Below, piece by piece: positions 45,901 to 60,900 of a stretch of 64,000 bases of DNA. How positions within the stretch are numbered: position 1 is the stretch's first letter; each line of letters begins with the position of its first letter. Location: assembly GCF_020497125.1 (NCBI RefSeq), contig NC_059081.1, forward strand, positions 56,998,768 through 57,062,767, written 5' to 3'. The notes beneath the pieces were generated by a model. It was not told the DNA's origin. It saw only the letters and a list, made by a program, of their open reading frames with translations, and did no database searches. This DNA is from Mauremys mutica. Taxonomy: Eukaryota; Chordata; Testudines; Geoemydidae. A program made the translations under genes and the position numbers.

Positions 45901-48900
45901 CTGCTTCCCCATATGGTCCCCCTCAGAGGGGGATGGGATGCTGGGGCCATGTGCCAAGTCCAGGTGTATGGTCCCAGGAGGGAGAATCTGGCCTGGTTCA
46001 GCCCGTGCAAGCTGTCTTCCTGCTCTAGTAGCAACCCAGTGTTCCCAGTGCTTTGGCAGTGACATGGGCTGTGTTCTTTAGAATGGTCATGCTCAGCTAT
46101 TATTTTGGCAGGCTCAGGAACACAAGTGAGAGAAGGGAAGTAGCAGGTTTTAATACCACACTATAGGGATCACTATCATCCCCCCTGCCCCATGCATTGA
46201 ACCCTCTTCATAACTCAGTAAGATGAGGGAAAGTGGCACATACAACATGACTTCTGATATAGTACTCATTAGTACAGAAGAAGAGACTAATAAACAGGTG
46301 AATCTTTTTTTTTAACCGAGTTGATAGACTTGGACCACCCTAGATGGAACGATACAAGACAGGAGGAGAATAGAACCACCACATGGGGAAAAGGAAAAAG
46401 GAGAAAAGGTAGAAAAGGAAAAGGTAGAACTAGGCTCAGGGGAGAAGAGCAGCCCAAGTCTCCAAGAGTCCTGAGATTCTGCACCTAGGACAGGGCATGG
46501 GGAGGAGCTTAGGGGTCAGTTCATGGGACTTGGAGAACCAGAAGCTTTGGGGAAGGAGGAGGACAGGGGCCAACAACAGGGCTGACCCCAAGACAGAGGG
46601 GAAGAAAATGAGGCACATGGGCCTACACATTGTACATGGTGTGTGAAGATCTGTGGACTGAGACCAAATTGTGTGGACATTCCTTATGATTTCTGTGGGT
46701 CGAGGACGGACGGACCCAGAAAGGGGATCCTACAAGACTTCCCTGGGACAAACAGGAAAGTAGAGAGTCAAGTGCCTCCTACAAAAAGGGCAGGGTGTGA
46801 GGGGGAAAAAATGCTCTTGGATAGGGGGAGGAGTGTGACAGAGTACTGAGACCTAACAGATGGGATTGTCATGCTGTGTGTGTCACTCATAAGCCTAGAA
46901 TGTCAGTTGGGTCAGTGGGCAGTGATGGAAACAACTACAAGCATGGTTGAGAGCACTTTGGGGGCAGAATATCACCAGCTTGAATCATCACTGGCCTCTG
47001 GTAGAACCCAATGGAATGTTGAAGTCCAAAGGTTCTGTGGCAGTTGGAATGTGACAGTTGATCAAAGAAGGTGGGAAGCTACATGGGGTAATAGAGGTGG
47101 CTGTGCCTCCAGCAAGGTGCAGCTCTGCACACAAACCTTGGGGAACATGTATAAACATCATCATTGCTCATGACAACACAGTGCATGGAAACAGAGAGAG
47201 CCCTCCATTTTTGGCTTTTTTTACAGACATGATTTTATCCATTACATCCATGCAACAGAATGTGCTTTTAGTTACTAATCCAAAAATAAGGTGTAAACAG
47301 ATCTAAGATTCATTCCCTTAGAGAGCAGGCTAGTAATGAGTGCCAGATAATGCTTACACTGCAATAAGGCAATAATCAATATATGCAGGATTTCTCAATA
47401 AAATAGCTCAGAAAGCTGATTGGGAACAATCAGATTTTTTGGAACTGATCCCTCTCTTTCTGAAAGTGCTGCCAGTGGCCTCAGTTCATTTGTTTTTCTG
47501 AGTTTTTATATTCAATAAAGCTTGAGTAGCATAATCAAGAGACATATCCAATGTGTTTGACATAATTTTTATTTACTGTCAGCTATGTTGTGTAGGAATA
47601 AGAAATTAAACCATCAAGATGGTCTCCAGTGGAAATATTGTATTCAAAACCCAATAGAAGAGATCCTGAGTGTAAATTGATCCTGAAGTCAATGGAGCAA
47701 TACAACTTTACACAGGTTGTGGATTCCATTGACTTCAGTAGAGTGCAGCAGGGATGTATTTGGCCCACCAGGTCATTGTTTCAAATACCAATAGTAAGAT
47801 ATTTAGTACTAAAAGTTTTTGGATCTTTGCTCTCAAGACTGCATTTATTATGAGTGATAAATCAGAGGACAAGCTTTATACATTCTCTTCGTTTTAGCAT
47901 ATGACTTCTTTTATTAATTAGAATACTTTGTAACCATGCAAGGAGCCCAATTAACATTACAAACCTTAATTAACAGAGCTTTGCCACACCCCTATGCAAG
48001 GTAGGTCTCTATTTTAAACCCTTTTTATAAATGGGTAAACCAGAGGATAGAGAAACTATATGACTTGTTCAAAGTCACACACTGTCAGTCTAGTTCTTTA
48101 CTACAAAGTTTTGTTGACATAGCTATGTTAGGAGTGTGATAGAACAATGGCCCCAGCTGACAAAGCTATACAGGCAAACCCCTTGTGTAGATACAGGTAT
48201 GCTGACAGAAGAGGGCTTCTGTCAGCATAGCTAACATCATTCAGAAAGGTGATGTTTCTACACGGGCAGAAGGACACCTGTTGGCATGTGCTATGTCTAC
48301 ACTAGGGATCTTCACTGGTGCAGCTGTACTGCTATAGCTATACCAGCAAAGGATTTGTAGTGTAGACAAAGCCTCCGAGTGGTATGTCCAGGAATAGAAA
48401 CCAAATTCTATCAATGGAGTTACTCCAGATTTACACCAGGTGTAACTAACAGCAGGATTTGGCCTCAGGAGTCCTGACTACCAGTTCTAATCACTAGAAG
48501 CAATTGCTTGTGTTGGTTGCATACAGTGGTTCAGAAGATGTATAGTATTACAAAGAATGTATTACAAAACTGCAAGCAATTCAGATAAATATGCATTTTT
48601 TCCTGAATAACTTTATTTCATCTAAAGGAATATGCTAAAACTGCATATTTTCATCTTTTTTTTCCAGATCAATGCAGTTCGATCAATTGTTCCTAACAAA
48701 AGCAATAATGAAATAGTTCTGGTGTTGCAGCAATTTGATAACAATGTAGACAAGGCAGTTCAAGCTTTTATGGATGGTGAGTATACTGTACATATCTCAC
48801 TAAAGCATGAGGAATTAACACTAAATACTTTCTAGTTGCCTGAAATGTGGGCTGTAATTCTGTTGAAATGTCAAGAACCATGACTGCTTGTCTGTACATT

Positions 48901-51900
48901 TTTTGTTAATTCCTAGTCATTTTCACCTTCACTCCACCAGTGTTGCCAGCCTGAACTGCCTAATTATTTACTTCTCCCTGTCTTTCCACTTTTTACCACA
49001 TCATTCTTTATGTGTGGGACTCCCTCCTCGATCTATTCTGTAAAGTCACTTTCCTCCGCTCCTTTAACTCTCTCCTCAAAACCCACTTCCACCCTGACAC
49101 TTACAGGAAATTGCCACCCAATAGTAATTAGGATGAAGGCAAGTGCGGATCACTGGTAATTATTTACTTACTTATATTTTTTTTAAAAAATTTAAATGAT
49201 TAATTTAGGCACATACAGCCCATATGTATTACACACATTCTCCTTCTCCTCCTTGCCTCTCTTGTTTGCTACATTTATTTGTCTTACCTTGTCTTAAATT
49301 AGAGAGAAAGGATGGTCCAGTGGTTAGGGCACTAACTTGTGACTCAGGAGCCCCACGATCAATTCCACACTCCATCGCAGACTTCCTGTATGATGATGAT
49401 CAAGTCGATTATCTCTGGACCTCAGTTCCCCATCTGTGAAATGGGGATCGTAACATTTCCTTACCTCACAGTGGTGTTCTGAGGATAAATACATTAAAGA
49501 TTGTGATGTGCTCAGATACTATAGTAATGGGGGCATATAAATCAGATGGATAGATAGATTGCAATAATATCTTTGGGGAAAGAATGGTCTCTTATTGTGT
49601 GTTTGTACAGTTGGGCCCTGGCACTGATAGGATCCTTTGGTGTTATTGCAATATGTAGAAATAATTGTTTTTCGTATCCTATTTCAGCCTTTCAGAGATT
49701 GCTTCTAAACATTGACCAATAAAGAAGATAGAATATGTGGTTTGAAAAGCTACAATGTCTGTAAATATAAAGTGAATGAAAACATAAAAATGAATATATC
49801 AGAAGAAGGTTACTAATGATAAAAAGCAAGGATGGTTCTGAAGCAAATGCCAAGATCCCCTGAACTTTGTGTGTGTGTGTGTGTGTGTACTGAAATTTAA
49901 ACATAGATTTGAATTTTGCAAATAGCCTTTACCTTTATAATGGACTGAACCACGTCTCCAGTGAAACGTTGGAGCATTCCAAATCTGGAGCCAGCTTCAA
50001 ATTTTACAGCTTGATCCCATCTCTAATGATAAATGAAGTCATTTGTATTTAAATAACACTCCTTATGTAACACTAATATATTTGAGTTCTCATTTAAGTC
50101 CTTTGATTTGTAAAAAACTATTTTTTCTATGCTTGGCACACCATTAGAAAATCCTGTCAAATCTCAGGGTGTTAGAACTGCTTTAAGAGTTACTGTATGT
50201 TTACTGGTTTCAAAAGGCCTAGGCATATTCAAAAACAAACAGCAGCAGCTGGGTGGTCTATGTAGCCTGATTTCAATATAACCCATAGAGACATTATGAG
50301 TATCCCACTGTGTTACTCACTTTATATACATGTTGCTTAAAAAGGAGATATTTATAGATGTAGGTATATATAGATATATATTTCTGTTTTAGGATAACTG
50401 TCTAAAATATATGGTCCAAGAAGCATCAGTCAGCCTGAGCCAGAAATTATATACCAAGATACAGAAAGCAAATGTAAACACAAAAACTATATACACATGC
50501 ATCAAAATTCTTCCATCAGATCCCTACGGTGCAGCCTGATACAGGCATCCTACTCTCCATTTATCACTTGCATTGACAACAGTTGGATTTTGATACATTT
50601 AGCAGGTACAGGAAATCAGAGTCTATATCTGCCCCAACATGGATCTGGGTGAATGAATTAAATCTAATTATCACATTTTTTTTTCATTTTAACTAGCTAC
50701 AACAATTTCTCCTAGTTGATGTATGGCCTGGGGAAAGTAGGGAATTTATTTTATTTTTGTGCTTCATGGTTATTCAGTATTATACAGTGTGAGGTTGCTG
50801 TTTGTTTTATTTATGTGGACCTGTCGTGTTTTAAATAATTGTCATAGGCATGAGTGCTGAGTAGGTGCCTCCTTGTCGTTTTAAAAGCCCAAAGAAATAA
50901 AGCAAATAAATGTTGTTAATTCCTAATGACACTTATTTTTACCCAGTCATACAATTTACCACAGATATGATGGATTCATTTAATGTGTGTGACATTACTT
51001 GAGTCATTAGATTGTGCCCAGTACTAGTCTATATACATTAAGGAACAATCCTACATCTACAGGGATATGTGTTAGATGAACTGAAAGGCCTTTTCTGTCA
51101 ATAGATTTTTTTTAAAGGGTTGTCCAGAGTATACATAAAAAGCACATAATTGTGTGGTGTGTTATAAAAAGTTCATTGGCATATGTTTGGATGACCATGT
51201 TTTTGATGAGTGAATTAGGCAGATCATCCTAAAAGAGTGCCAATAAAGCCTTTTTATTTCACCATCATGTCTTCTGAATATGACAGATATTTTACAGGAG
51301 ATATTGGAGTAAAATGTTAAGTTTTTAAATATTTTTCTTTTTAAATAATCCTCCACCAGTGTACCAGCTAGGCTGTCTTAGAGAGAGAGGTAAGTACTGT
51401 TAGTAATGGACTAGGCTACCTTGATACCTTTGACCGCAATGAATCCTTAATTTAAAACACATGAGCAAAGCACTTAAGCATATGGTTTCAATGGGACTTA
51501 AGCAGGTGCTTTGCTGATTCAGGGCCATCAAGAGCATATATGCTAAGCAGCCTGCGTTCTATAGTCTAATGTGAAGCATAAGAGATTTCAAACCAGAAGA
51601 TTATAGATACATTATATAGAGATACTCACCATATACAAGTTTGTGTCACTGTTTTCCTACCATAAATTTGTCTAATTTAGAGAATTTCTTAAGAAAATTT
51701 TTCCAATCTCCAAAATAGAATGATGAAAAAATACTAGTTATGATAGGGAGACAGGTAGATGCAAATAATAAAACTATGCATGAACTGCAAATCAAATAAA
51801 TATGACATTGAGGAACATAAAAATTGAAATACAGCAGATAAATTGTTTCTCCAACATGTGAAACACTTGCAAAAAACAAATATTTTTTTATAGGAATCAT

Positions 51901-54900
51901 TTCTGAGCACAGTTGTTTTTTATCACAGCCGAACTTTTGTTGAAGTATTTTTATCTTTTCCTACTGTAGGCAGTGCAGTTCAGGTACTAAAAGAATGGAA
52001 TATGACGGGGAAAAAGAAGGTAAGGACTCACTCTTGAGAGTTAAAACATTAACACTATTTATCAGCGTTCTGTAGTAGAGTGTAGCAGCAATCATTGTTG
52101 CCAAATCTTGTGCTAATTTGCTAACATGATAAATGATCCACATCTGTATTTAAAAGGCTTCAAAGTAAATGTGCACCTTATTTTCTAATTCACCTCTGTT
52201 ATCTCTCTGAATTGCTGCTCAGGTAGGGTTTCCAGGTCAGTAGGGTACACACATGGGAACTAAACTCAAGAAATACACAGAATGGCTCACCAAAATAGTA
52301 CACATACACTGCAATATATATACCTATATATACCTATATTCTGGCCAGCAGCAGCCCCTTGCAGAATCTCCAATAACCACCCAAGGTAGGCTATGGCTGC
52401 CAGGAGTATGAATAATCTGTGTTGGGGCAATGTATAAGAATATTACCAAGTCAGGATCATGTAAATCATGCCCCAGATGTCTAGGACTGACCCTCACCAC
52501 CAAATTGGTTCTCTAAGGGTTCCATCATGGACTACCTGTGGCCATGGATTCTCTAGTTTAGTGATTCTCAAACTTTCACACAGCAAGTCTCTGAGTGCAA
52601 CCCCCCCTTATAAATTAAAAACACTTTTTTATATATTTAACACCATTATAAATGCTGTAGGCAAAGCAGGGTTTGGGGTGGAGATTGACAGCTCGTGACC
52701 CCCCACATAACCTCATGATCCCCTGAGGGGTCCCAACCCCCAGTTTGAGAACCCCTGCTCTAGTGCGCACCTGCCAGAATGAATCCTAGTGGTTTTGTTT
52801 ATTTAAAGCAAACAACAAAATGCCATTGTGTACGTACTCACTAAACACTCTGCAAGGAATTAGTCACATTACGAGGTCAGTACTTTTGCTTTTGACAATT
52901 ATGAACTGCTCAGCCAGTGTGATGGCAGACTTTTGTGGAAGCAGCACAGTTCAAATCAGGTACTTGAAAAGAAGCTTCTTATACTATGATGCGATCATGG
53001 TTTAAAAATGCAAATATTCCAGGCAGTGAAAAAATAAATGTGGTGTAGAATTCTAACTTCTGCTCCTATTTCATTTTATTTTTGTTTCGAACAATTTATA
53101 TATTCAGTTGAACAGATAAAGCATATCACAGTACATCATGGTCTGTAAATATCATTACAGTGATTACAGCTTGTGAGGCTTTTTTCAGAACTGAAGAGAA
53201 TGAACAATTTATTGCTCATATTTTGAGTTAGTTTGACCTATGCTGAGTAATGTTTCTGTCCTTGAAATATTTCTCAATTTAGGATAATAAAAGAAAAAGA
53301 AGCAAATCTAAACAGCATCAAGGCAATAAAGATATGAAAGAGAAGAATGATAGAACTGAAAAGGTTTCCCTAGAGCCTCAAGAGAGATATGGCTGCCATC
53401 TGAATGGATGTGACAAGGATAACTCTTCCAGTGACTCTGCCAATGAGAAATCAGAAGTCATTTCTCATGAGAACAAAAGCTGTGGATTCGAGGAGGTGGT
53501 GCAAGCACATCCAGACATCACAGGTCAGTGTGCTCTGCAGAAGGCACCTTTATAGCCAAGCCTGGGCCAAGCTAACATGCACAAAGAAGATTACACTGAA
53601 GTAATGTTGAATTTAATTTTAAAAAATCAAGCAGACAGCTGCGTTTGGGCAAAATAGGCCCTAGTCTTACAAGGAGAACCAAGCAGGAGGACCCCACAGG
53701 GGAACATTTCTCTTTGCAAGATCAAGACCTAAATGTCCTTATCTCAAGAGAAAAAAGGACGAAAGTCTAATTAGACTAGTTGAACGTGCCCCATCACCAG
53801 GCAGTATAGACAGTTGAGTGTATATGAGAGAGACAGCAGTGACAAGGTCCCACAAAGCAGTGACTCTGGCTTTAATGGGATGTCACATGATTCCCTTATT
53901 GCTTAGTCACAGCATCTTCTGCTTGTATTTACATACTGTAGTCCCTATCTAGGTGAATAGCTGCAAAACTCCCAGTGACTTCCCTGGGACCATCCCCTGG
54001 TCCTACTGCTGGGAGATTCAATCTGGCAGCTTCTCTGATTACATGCTGTTCAACCAGGATTTGCATGGTGTCTCTGGAACTCCTGGAGGCAGTGATGAAA
54101 GCCGCAGTCTCCCTCCATGGGGCTCTTTTGAAATGAGGTTTGTTTGTTTGTTTTTTTGTTACATCAGTGAAAACAAACCTCAGCCTTTTGGGGAGGATAC
54201 TCAGTGAAAGCCTACATGCCTTTGCCTTCAAGTATCCTTCCATAAAGTTCATGTTTATTTTGATTGTACTTCTTGCTGATATGTTTTTCAACTCCTAGCA
54301 TTTCAGAACTTCTGAAGGGCCTAGATCAATGCCACTGTTGTTGTTGTTCTTGCTAAATCTTAAGCAATATATAAAAGTTGCATTGCATTAAAGGAGCTTT
54401 CCTTGAAGTCACTTTGTTCATGATTACAAACATGCTACTCAAACAAAACTTTAAAGATTTATGCCAAATATATAGCTGTCCTGAAACTGATTCTGTGCTA
54501 CTTATAGAACACTTTGGTGTTGGTGCCAACCTCTGGCCAACGAGATACAAATTCCAGCAAAACAGAATAGCTGAGCAAGGAACTCTGTCTTGAAAAAGAG
54601 ATGCCTGGGTGAGGTGCAGCAATGTTCTTATATTTCAGCAAAGGCCCTCAATTCCTATAGCTAGAAATGTGTTGTGACTACGAAGTTCCAAATTTCCATA
54701 TCAAAGTATAATTATCATTTATTCTGCAGTCTATAAATATTCATGTAGTATTATTTTCTCTGTAATATTTGGTAATGGCTACAAATACATCAAGCTGCCT
54801 CAGTTACTGTTTTGGAGGTGCCATCAAGGCTGAATTTTCGAAGTTGGTGAGGTGCATGAATACAGATACATATGCCTAAGGGGGGAGAGGGATAGCTCAG

Positions 54901-57900
54901 TAGTTTGAGCATTGGCCTGCTAAACCCAGGGTTGTGAGTTCAATCCTTGAGGGGGCCATTTAGGGAACAGAGGAAACAATCTGTCTGGGGATTGGTCCTG
55001 CTTTGAGCAGGGGGTTGGACTAGATGACCTCCTGAGGTCCCTTCCAACCTTGATACTCTATGACTTAAGTTTCCATGAAATTTTCAAAAAAATGGTGGAT
55101 GTGAGTGCAAGGTAGCTGTGCTTTGAGGAGAGTGCCTATATTATTTGAGACGTTGTGTGTGGGGCCAAGGGGTTAGATGTTAGATGTTTTTTCCATCTCT
55201 TTCAGTTGATGCAAACAAAAATGTTACATGTATAAAATAAAAATGTAAAAAGTTTTAAGGATCCTTCTGTCTGGCAATTGCAATTAATGACATTGATTTC
55301 ACAATTCTACTATAATTTTACATGTTAATATAAATGAAAGTATTAACCATATCCAAATATTATTAATTATTTAATAAACAAAAGTATAACTGCAAATTTT
55401 CTGCAGCAGAAGCAGATGCTTGCTTAATTCTACTATGTTACCGAAACATTCAAATTTAGGAAAATATCTTCCTGGCAACATTCTGAAATGGTCGTGGAAA
55501 GAGTTTCTCCTTTAGTTCACTTTCAACTTGAGCATGAGGTAATATGTTGATTCTATAGAAAAGCGCAGTAGCAGCCTTGTTTCGGTCAAAGAAGCAATAT
55601 ATATACATATTGCTAAACACATATAGAAGTTAAAGGAATGGTACACAGCAAAATGTTGAGTAGGTTCCCTTAGAGGTCAGCTGCCATACTCTTGTGGCTT
55701 CTGATCAAGATACATGGCATGCATTGAAGAGCTGGAAAACAGTTTGGAATTCAAACTAGCATTTCTAAGCATCCTGGTTTCAGATATTCCCTTTGTATTG
55801 TAATCTCCTTTGTTTTGTTTGTCCTTGCCTTTTTTTTTCACTTGCTTCTGTGTTTTCCAGTGTTCTTGCGTTCCTTTTCCATCAGACATTTATTAATGCT
55901 CTCAGTTCTGAGCTCTGCTCTGAGCAGTACATTTATTTGGTTTCCTGGACACTTGGTCCAGGGTCAGTTTCAGATAAGGGGGCATTTTAAATGTATTTCC
56001 AGCTGTTCAGGCCTGAAAATTATCATTTGAATGAATGAACTTAGGCAATGACAAGCCTGGTGTGACTTTGTGGACCACAGTTTTAGGCCAGAGGCCAGTG
56101 CGCCTATGTGGGTTTTCTGACATAGGGACTAGGATACACTCCCTGTTCCTATTCATGGAGTTTCCTCTGAATCATCCTGTCAGAGGCATGGGTCTAAGCA
56201 GGGCTTGTGGAAATGGAAGGGGAGTCCCTTCCGCAACCATCAGATGCTCATGATCTAATGAGGACATTGGGTTCTGCTCCAGGCTCATATGTCTCCTTAC
56301 AGCTCTTTAGGCTCCCCTCAGCATGAGGTAGGTGAGGCTGCAGCATTAGCTCCCCTGCCTCAGCTTCCTGAGCCATGAAATCCTCAACACACAGAGGGGT
56401 TTCTGGGACCAGAAGGGAGAATGCAGCAAAGCTGGTTGTCTCCCCTCACACCACATTCTACTATCCTACCTGTTGTGGTGGAAGGTAACCTGTTGACCAC
56501 TGTCTTTACCTGACATTTGCTCACCTAGTGGTAATGCTATTACTGCTGAACACAGCCCATTGCTCTTTAGTTGAGGTGCCTTTTTTTGGTTGTTTCTTTA
56601 AGAAAATTTTTTTAAATTGGTTTCAGAGTAGCAGCCATGTTAGTCTGTATCCGCAAAAAGAACAGGAGTACTTGTGGCACCTTAGAGACTAACAAATTTA
56701 TTTGAGCATAAGCTTTCGTGGGCTACAGCCCACTTCATTGGATGCATAAAATGGAACATATAGTGAGGAGGTATATATACATATAGAGAACATGAAAAGG
56801 TGGGAGTTGCCCAACCAACTCTAAGAGGCTAAGATCTGTCCTCGCTTACAGACAGCCCCCCAACCTGAAGCAGATACTCACCAGTAACCACACACCACAG
56901 AACAAAAACACTAACCTATCCTTGCAACAAAGCCCGATGCCAACTCTGTCCACATATCTATTCAAGTGACACCATCATAGGACCTAATCACATCAGCCAC
57001 ACCATCAGGGGCTCATTCATCTGCACATCTACCAATGTGATATATGACATCATGTGCCAGCAATGCCCCTCTGCCATGTACATTGGCCAAACCGGACAGT
57101 CTCTACGCAAAAGAATAAATGGACACAAATCTGACATCAGGAATCATAACATTAACAAACCAGTAGGAGAACACTTCAACTCTGGCCATTCAGTAACAGA
57201 TTTAAAGATGGCAATTATGCAACAGAAAAGCTTCAAAAAACAGACTCCAAGGAGAAACTGTTGAACTTGAATTGATATGCGAACTAGATACTATCAATTT
57301 AGGCTTAAATAGAGTTTGGGAAAGGCTGAGCCATTACACACATTGAATCTATTTCCCCATGTTAAAGTATCCTCACACCTTCGTGTCAACTGTCCAAAAT
57401 GGGCCATCTTGATTATCACTTCTAAAGTTTTTCTCCCCTGCTGATAATAGCTTCTCTTAATTAATTAACCTCTTACAGTTGGTATGGGTACTTCCACCTT
57501 TTCATGTTCTCTGTATGTATAAATATCTTCTTACTGTATGTTCCATTCTATGCATCCGATGAAGTGGGCTACAGCCCACTTCAAGCTTATGCTCAAATAA
57601 ATGTGTTAGTCTCTAAGGTGCCACAAATACTCCTGTTCTTTTTTTTTAATTGAGAGTTGTGATTTAACAGTCTGCAGATTATAAAGCTAAGAGAAGGTTT
57701 AGAGTGAAGTCCAGCTTACTTGTTTCTTACCCGACTGGCCACTAAACACTATGAACATAAACCCGCAGCACTCTGCCATTACTTGGTATTGTCTTAATGT
57801 TTAAGTTTCACATGCTTTATATAATCAACACTGACTAATGGGGAGGATGTATCCTGGCCCTCATTGACCTGCTGGTGGAATTGAGGGACTGAGACTGGAT

Positions 57901-60900
57901 CAGCTTCTGCAGCTGGTCATTGAGGGTCTGGATATGTCCTCGCCATTGGCTGCTTCACAGCATTACTCCTGGAGCATACATCTCAGACTCAGAAGTTCTC
58001 AGCTGTCCCGAGTACCTGCTTGAGGCAGCTCATGTGGGGGAGGCAAAAGTAGTTCTCAGTTGCTGTTATGATTCCTTCAGTCATGGGCACAGTCAGGGCC
58101 CCAACCAATCCCCAAAGCAAGTTAGAGTAGCCACTGGCCTGCTGCTGGTTGAGCCACATGGTCCCCTGGGGAGCTTTCTATCAACAAGGAATGCCTTACA
58201 GCGGTGGTTCTCAAACTTTTGTATTGGTGACCCCTTTCACATAGTAAGCCTCTAAGTGCGACCCCCTCCCCTTATAAATTAAAACATTTAAATATATTTA
58301 ACACCATTATAAATGCTGGAGGCAAAGCGGGGTTTGGGGTGGAGGCTGACAGCTCGTGACCCCTCCTATAATAACCTCATGACCCCCTGAGGGGTCCTGA
58401 CCCCCAGTTTGAGAACCCCTGCCTTCTGGCTTCCATCAAATGTGCTCCCTACCCTGAATTGCCATCTGCCTGTCCCCTGCCAGCCCTGACACACACCTTG
58501 TAGCAGGTAGCCCAGGAAGGTCTGTTGTCAGATTTACACAGGATTCCCTCATACCAGGGCAGCTCTACGGTCACTTTGTGTCACTCTGGCAGCACATAGT
58601 GACTTCTGCGAGGCCCAGGATCTGGCCTCCTTCAGTGTCTGCTGTCAAATCATTATTTATCATTGCTCCATTCCTGCTGCTCTGAGACCTTTGGGGCTGC
58701 CCCGTCAAACAGCAGTGTCTCCCTCAAAACATATTTGGTGGCTAACACTTCCCAGTAGTTTTCATCTGCTGTATTCAAGCACCACGATGCTAGATGGCCC
58801 ATCTGCGCCCTTTCTCCATTTACATCCAACCACAATTTGGCCTTGTGTATTTAAAATACTTCTGATTCAACCATTTACCAGAGTGGGGATAGGGAATCCC
58901 ATTGCAGTTGAGAGACAACCTGGGGACAGTTATAACTGGTGCTGTACATTAAGCAGCTGTTATTTCTCTTTTTAGAAAAGGCTTAGCCCAATGAACACTA
59001 ATTGTGCCTTGTTGAATGTGTCCATTTAATGAATGATCTTTCTCTAACATGGTGCTTTCAGTGATATCATTCTGCAGCCATACTACCTTTTCCTATGATA
59101 TTGTAAAAACTCAGAGTTTAAGTATGGTCATGTCATGACAGTACTTAGATGATAAACTGTCAGATAAAACCCAGGATGGTACTAGGAGCACTGTGCTGCT
59201 GCAGGTGCCTGTGAGATCTAAACCCAGTTCTGGATCACACATAATTAAAGATCCTATGGCATTGTTTCCAAGGACAAAGATGTTAACAGTTACTCTGAAA
59301 CAGCCACCGTTTAAATTTTAAAAGAATGTCCTAAAAATAGCTAAATATCAGCTCATGTAATCCCTTAGGCACTATAATTTCATACTAAAAGTAAATCAGG
59401 CTGAAAATTTTAAAGCACCATATTGCCACATTATTGTGGTTTTTGGACTTAGCTGAAACCGGCCTGGACCTGGCTTGGCACAAGGGGCTGCACTAGATTT
59501 TGTGAAACTGGATACACACATGCCATTTTGAGTCCCACTTTTCTCAGTTGTTTTTCACATAGGGCAATTGTGCTAACTCCCCCAAACTACCTGTTTACAT
59601 CTCAAGAGAGCTTTTCCTCAGCAAACAATTCTGTCAAGGCAATTTTTTTTAAAGGTTTTGAATGTCAAGGTGTTATAAAAAGATAAAACACACATTCCAT
59701 GGTCTATGGCGCAGCTGGAGACTCAGAATGAGTTTCTGTAAGCGTTCCATTACTAGCAGGTCTGATAAACGCTTAACTATCAATACACCAGAGATCACAT
59801 CTTAGACTAGAGTGTTAATGTTCCAAGCCCTCATGAAATACAAAATGCAACAATAATTTACTCTGTTAGCTCTTATTACACAAGTCATTGATTTTTCATT
59901 TAGATGTTTGTTAGAGTCACAGATCCCTAATCTTTGTTGCAAGTGTTGCTGAGCTGGCACAGTTCTGCAGGGACTTGATGCAGACTTTCCCAAACTACTT
60001 TAATTTTGCTGAATTTCCTCAGTCGAACTTCAAAGTCTTGTTGCAACATGTTTAGATGTTCTTTGCTAGGCTATATCGATCTTTTACTACTGGGCTTCAA
60101 AGTACAGTAGAACCTCAGAGTTATGAACAGCTCAGGAATGGAGACTGTTCATAACTCTGAAATGTTCATAACTCTGAACAAAATATTATGGTTGTTGTTT
60201 CAAAAGTTTACAGCTGAACATTGACTTAATATAGCTTTGAAACTTTGTTATGCAGAAGAAAAATACTGCTTTCCCTTTATTTTTTAGTAGTTTACGTTTA
60301 ACACAGTAGTGTACTGTACTGTATTGGCTTTTTTTTATTTTGTCTCTTCTGCTGTCTGATTGCGTACTTCCGGGTCCAACTGATGTGTGTGGTTGACTGG
60401 TCAGTTCATAGCTGTGGTGTTCGTAACTCTGATGTTCTACTGTAGAATATTTGACATTTCAAACAAGATGCCAAGGTAAATAACAGATGAATATGTAAAT
60501 GGTAGAAACTATTTTTAAAGTATAACCACTGGTCAAAGTGGGTTTGTTTAAGAGGAAAGGCTTTTTTCATTTGTTATTTTTCTTCATGAATATCCAAAAC
60601 TGTAAATTAAGTTCAATAATAGTAATTTTGCACTTAAATAAAGAATATCAAAGCCCTTTACAAACAATGTGCCCAATGTCACAAAACAAGTTGGGACAGA
60701 TATGGGAATAGAATCCAGGAGTGCTGACTCCCTGTCTGTGGTTTTAGCTGCTAGACTGGTTGCCTTAACTACCTATTAAGACTTGCAGAAGGTTCAAGGT
60801 AGTCATGTAGGCACTGAGTTCTTAGCTCCTACTCCTGTGTACAGACTACTACATCTGAACTGAGAAGGTGAAAATTTGCATTTACATTCTTCATAATTAG

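Larger units (their letters stand above)
36950..48667 (+). other. SPATS2L intron after start-codon exon (11.7 kb)
   Basis: The intron is GT-AG. It carries a 124-bp hAT MITE (41605), a hAT transposase remnant (~41842-42312), a directly repeated unknown element (44205 and 45500), a CR1 tail (44400-44640), a tandem-like TTAAGCATG block (43565-43800) and a MITE (48105-48372). Elsewhere I see only AT-rich sequence with faint copies of old interspersed repeats, for example 37015-37115, 40300-40400 and 47640-47770. The stretch 45790-47200 is purine/GC-richer but has no recognisable product. Confidence 0.85.
48777..51969 (+). other. SPATS2L intron (3.2 kb)
   Basis: This GT-AG intron contains a MIR-type SINE (49308-49555), a short GT microsatellite (49869-49888) and an old repeat around 51450-51535 with the AAGCACTTAAGCA motif. 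The rest (49900-51440, 51540-51969) is AT-rich and shows nothing I recognise. Confidence 0.85.
56622..57650 (+). mobile_element. Penelope-like retroelement with fold-back termini
   Basis: Starts GTTTCAGAGTAGCAGCCATG and continues into the reverse complement of its own 3' end (AAGAACAGGAGTACTTGTGG ... near 56660-56755), then a GIY-YIG coding segment (57037-57264) and a 3' UTR ending GCCACAAATACTCCTGTTCT (57645). Sense is +. RT is missing. Same family as 11720-13205 (minus). No clear target duplication. Confidence 0.93.

Noticed and set aside
45643..46065. 140-aa minus-strand frame as a gene
   Set aside because: Open frames occur in four frames of both strands over a GC-richer patch; no motif or splice context supports coding.
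53929..54291. 120-aa minus-strand frame
   Set aside because: No recognisable domain; it lies in a SPATS2L intron, opposite strand, with no repeat or gene similarity seen.
54880..55063. Possible tRNA gene
   Set aside because: The A- and B-box-like heads belong to SINEs with LINE-like tails; no complete cloverleaf with an acceptor stem was found. The same applies to 61388.
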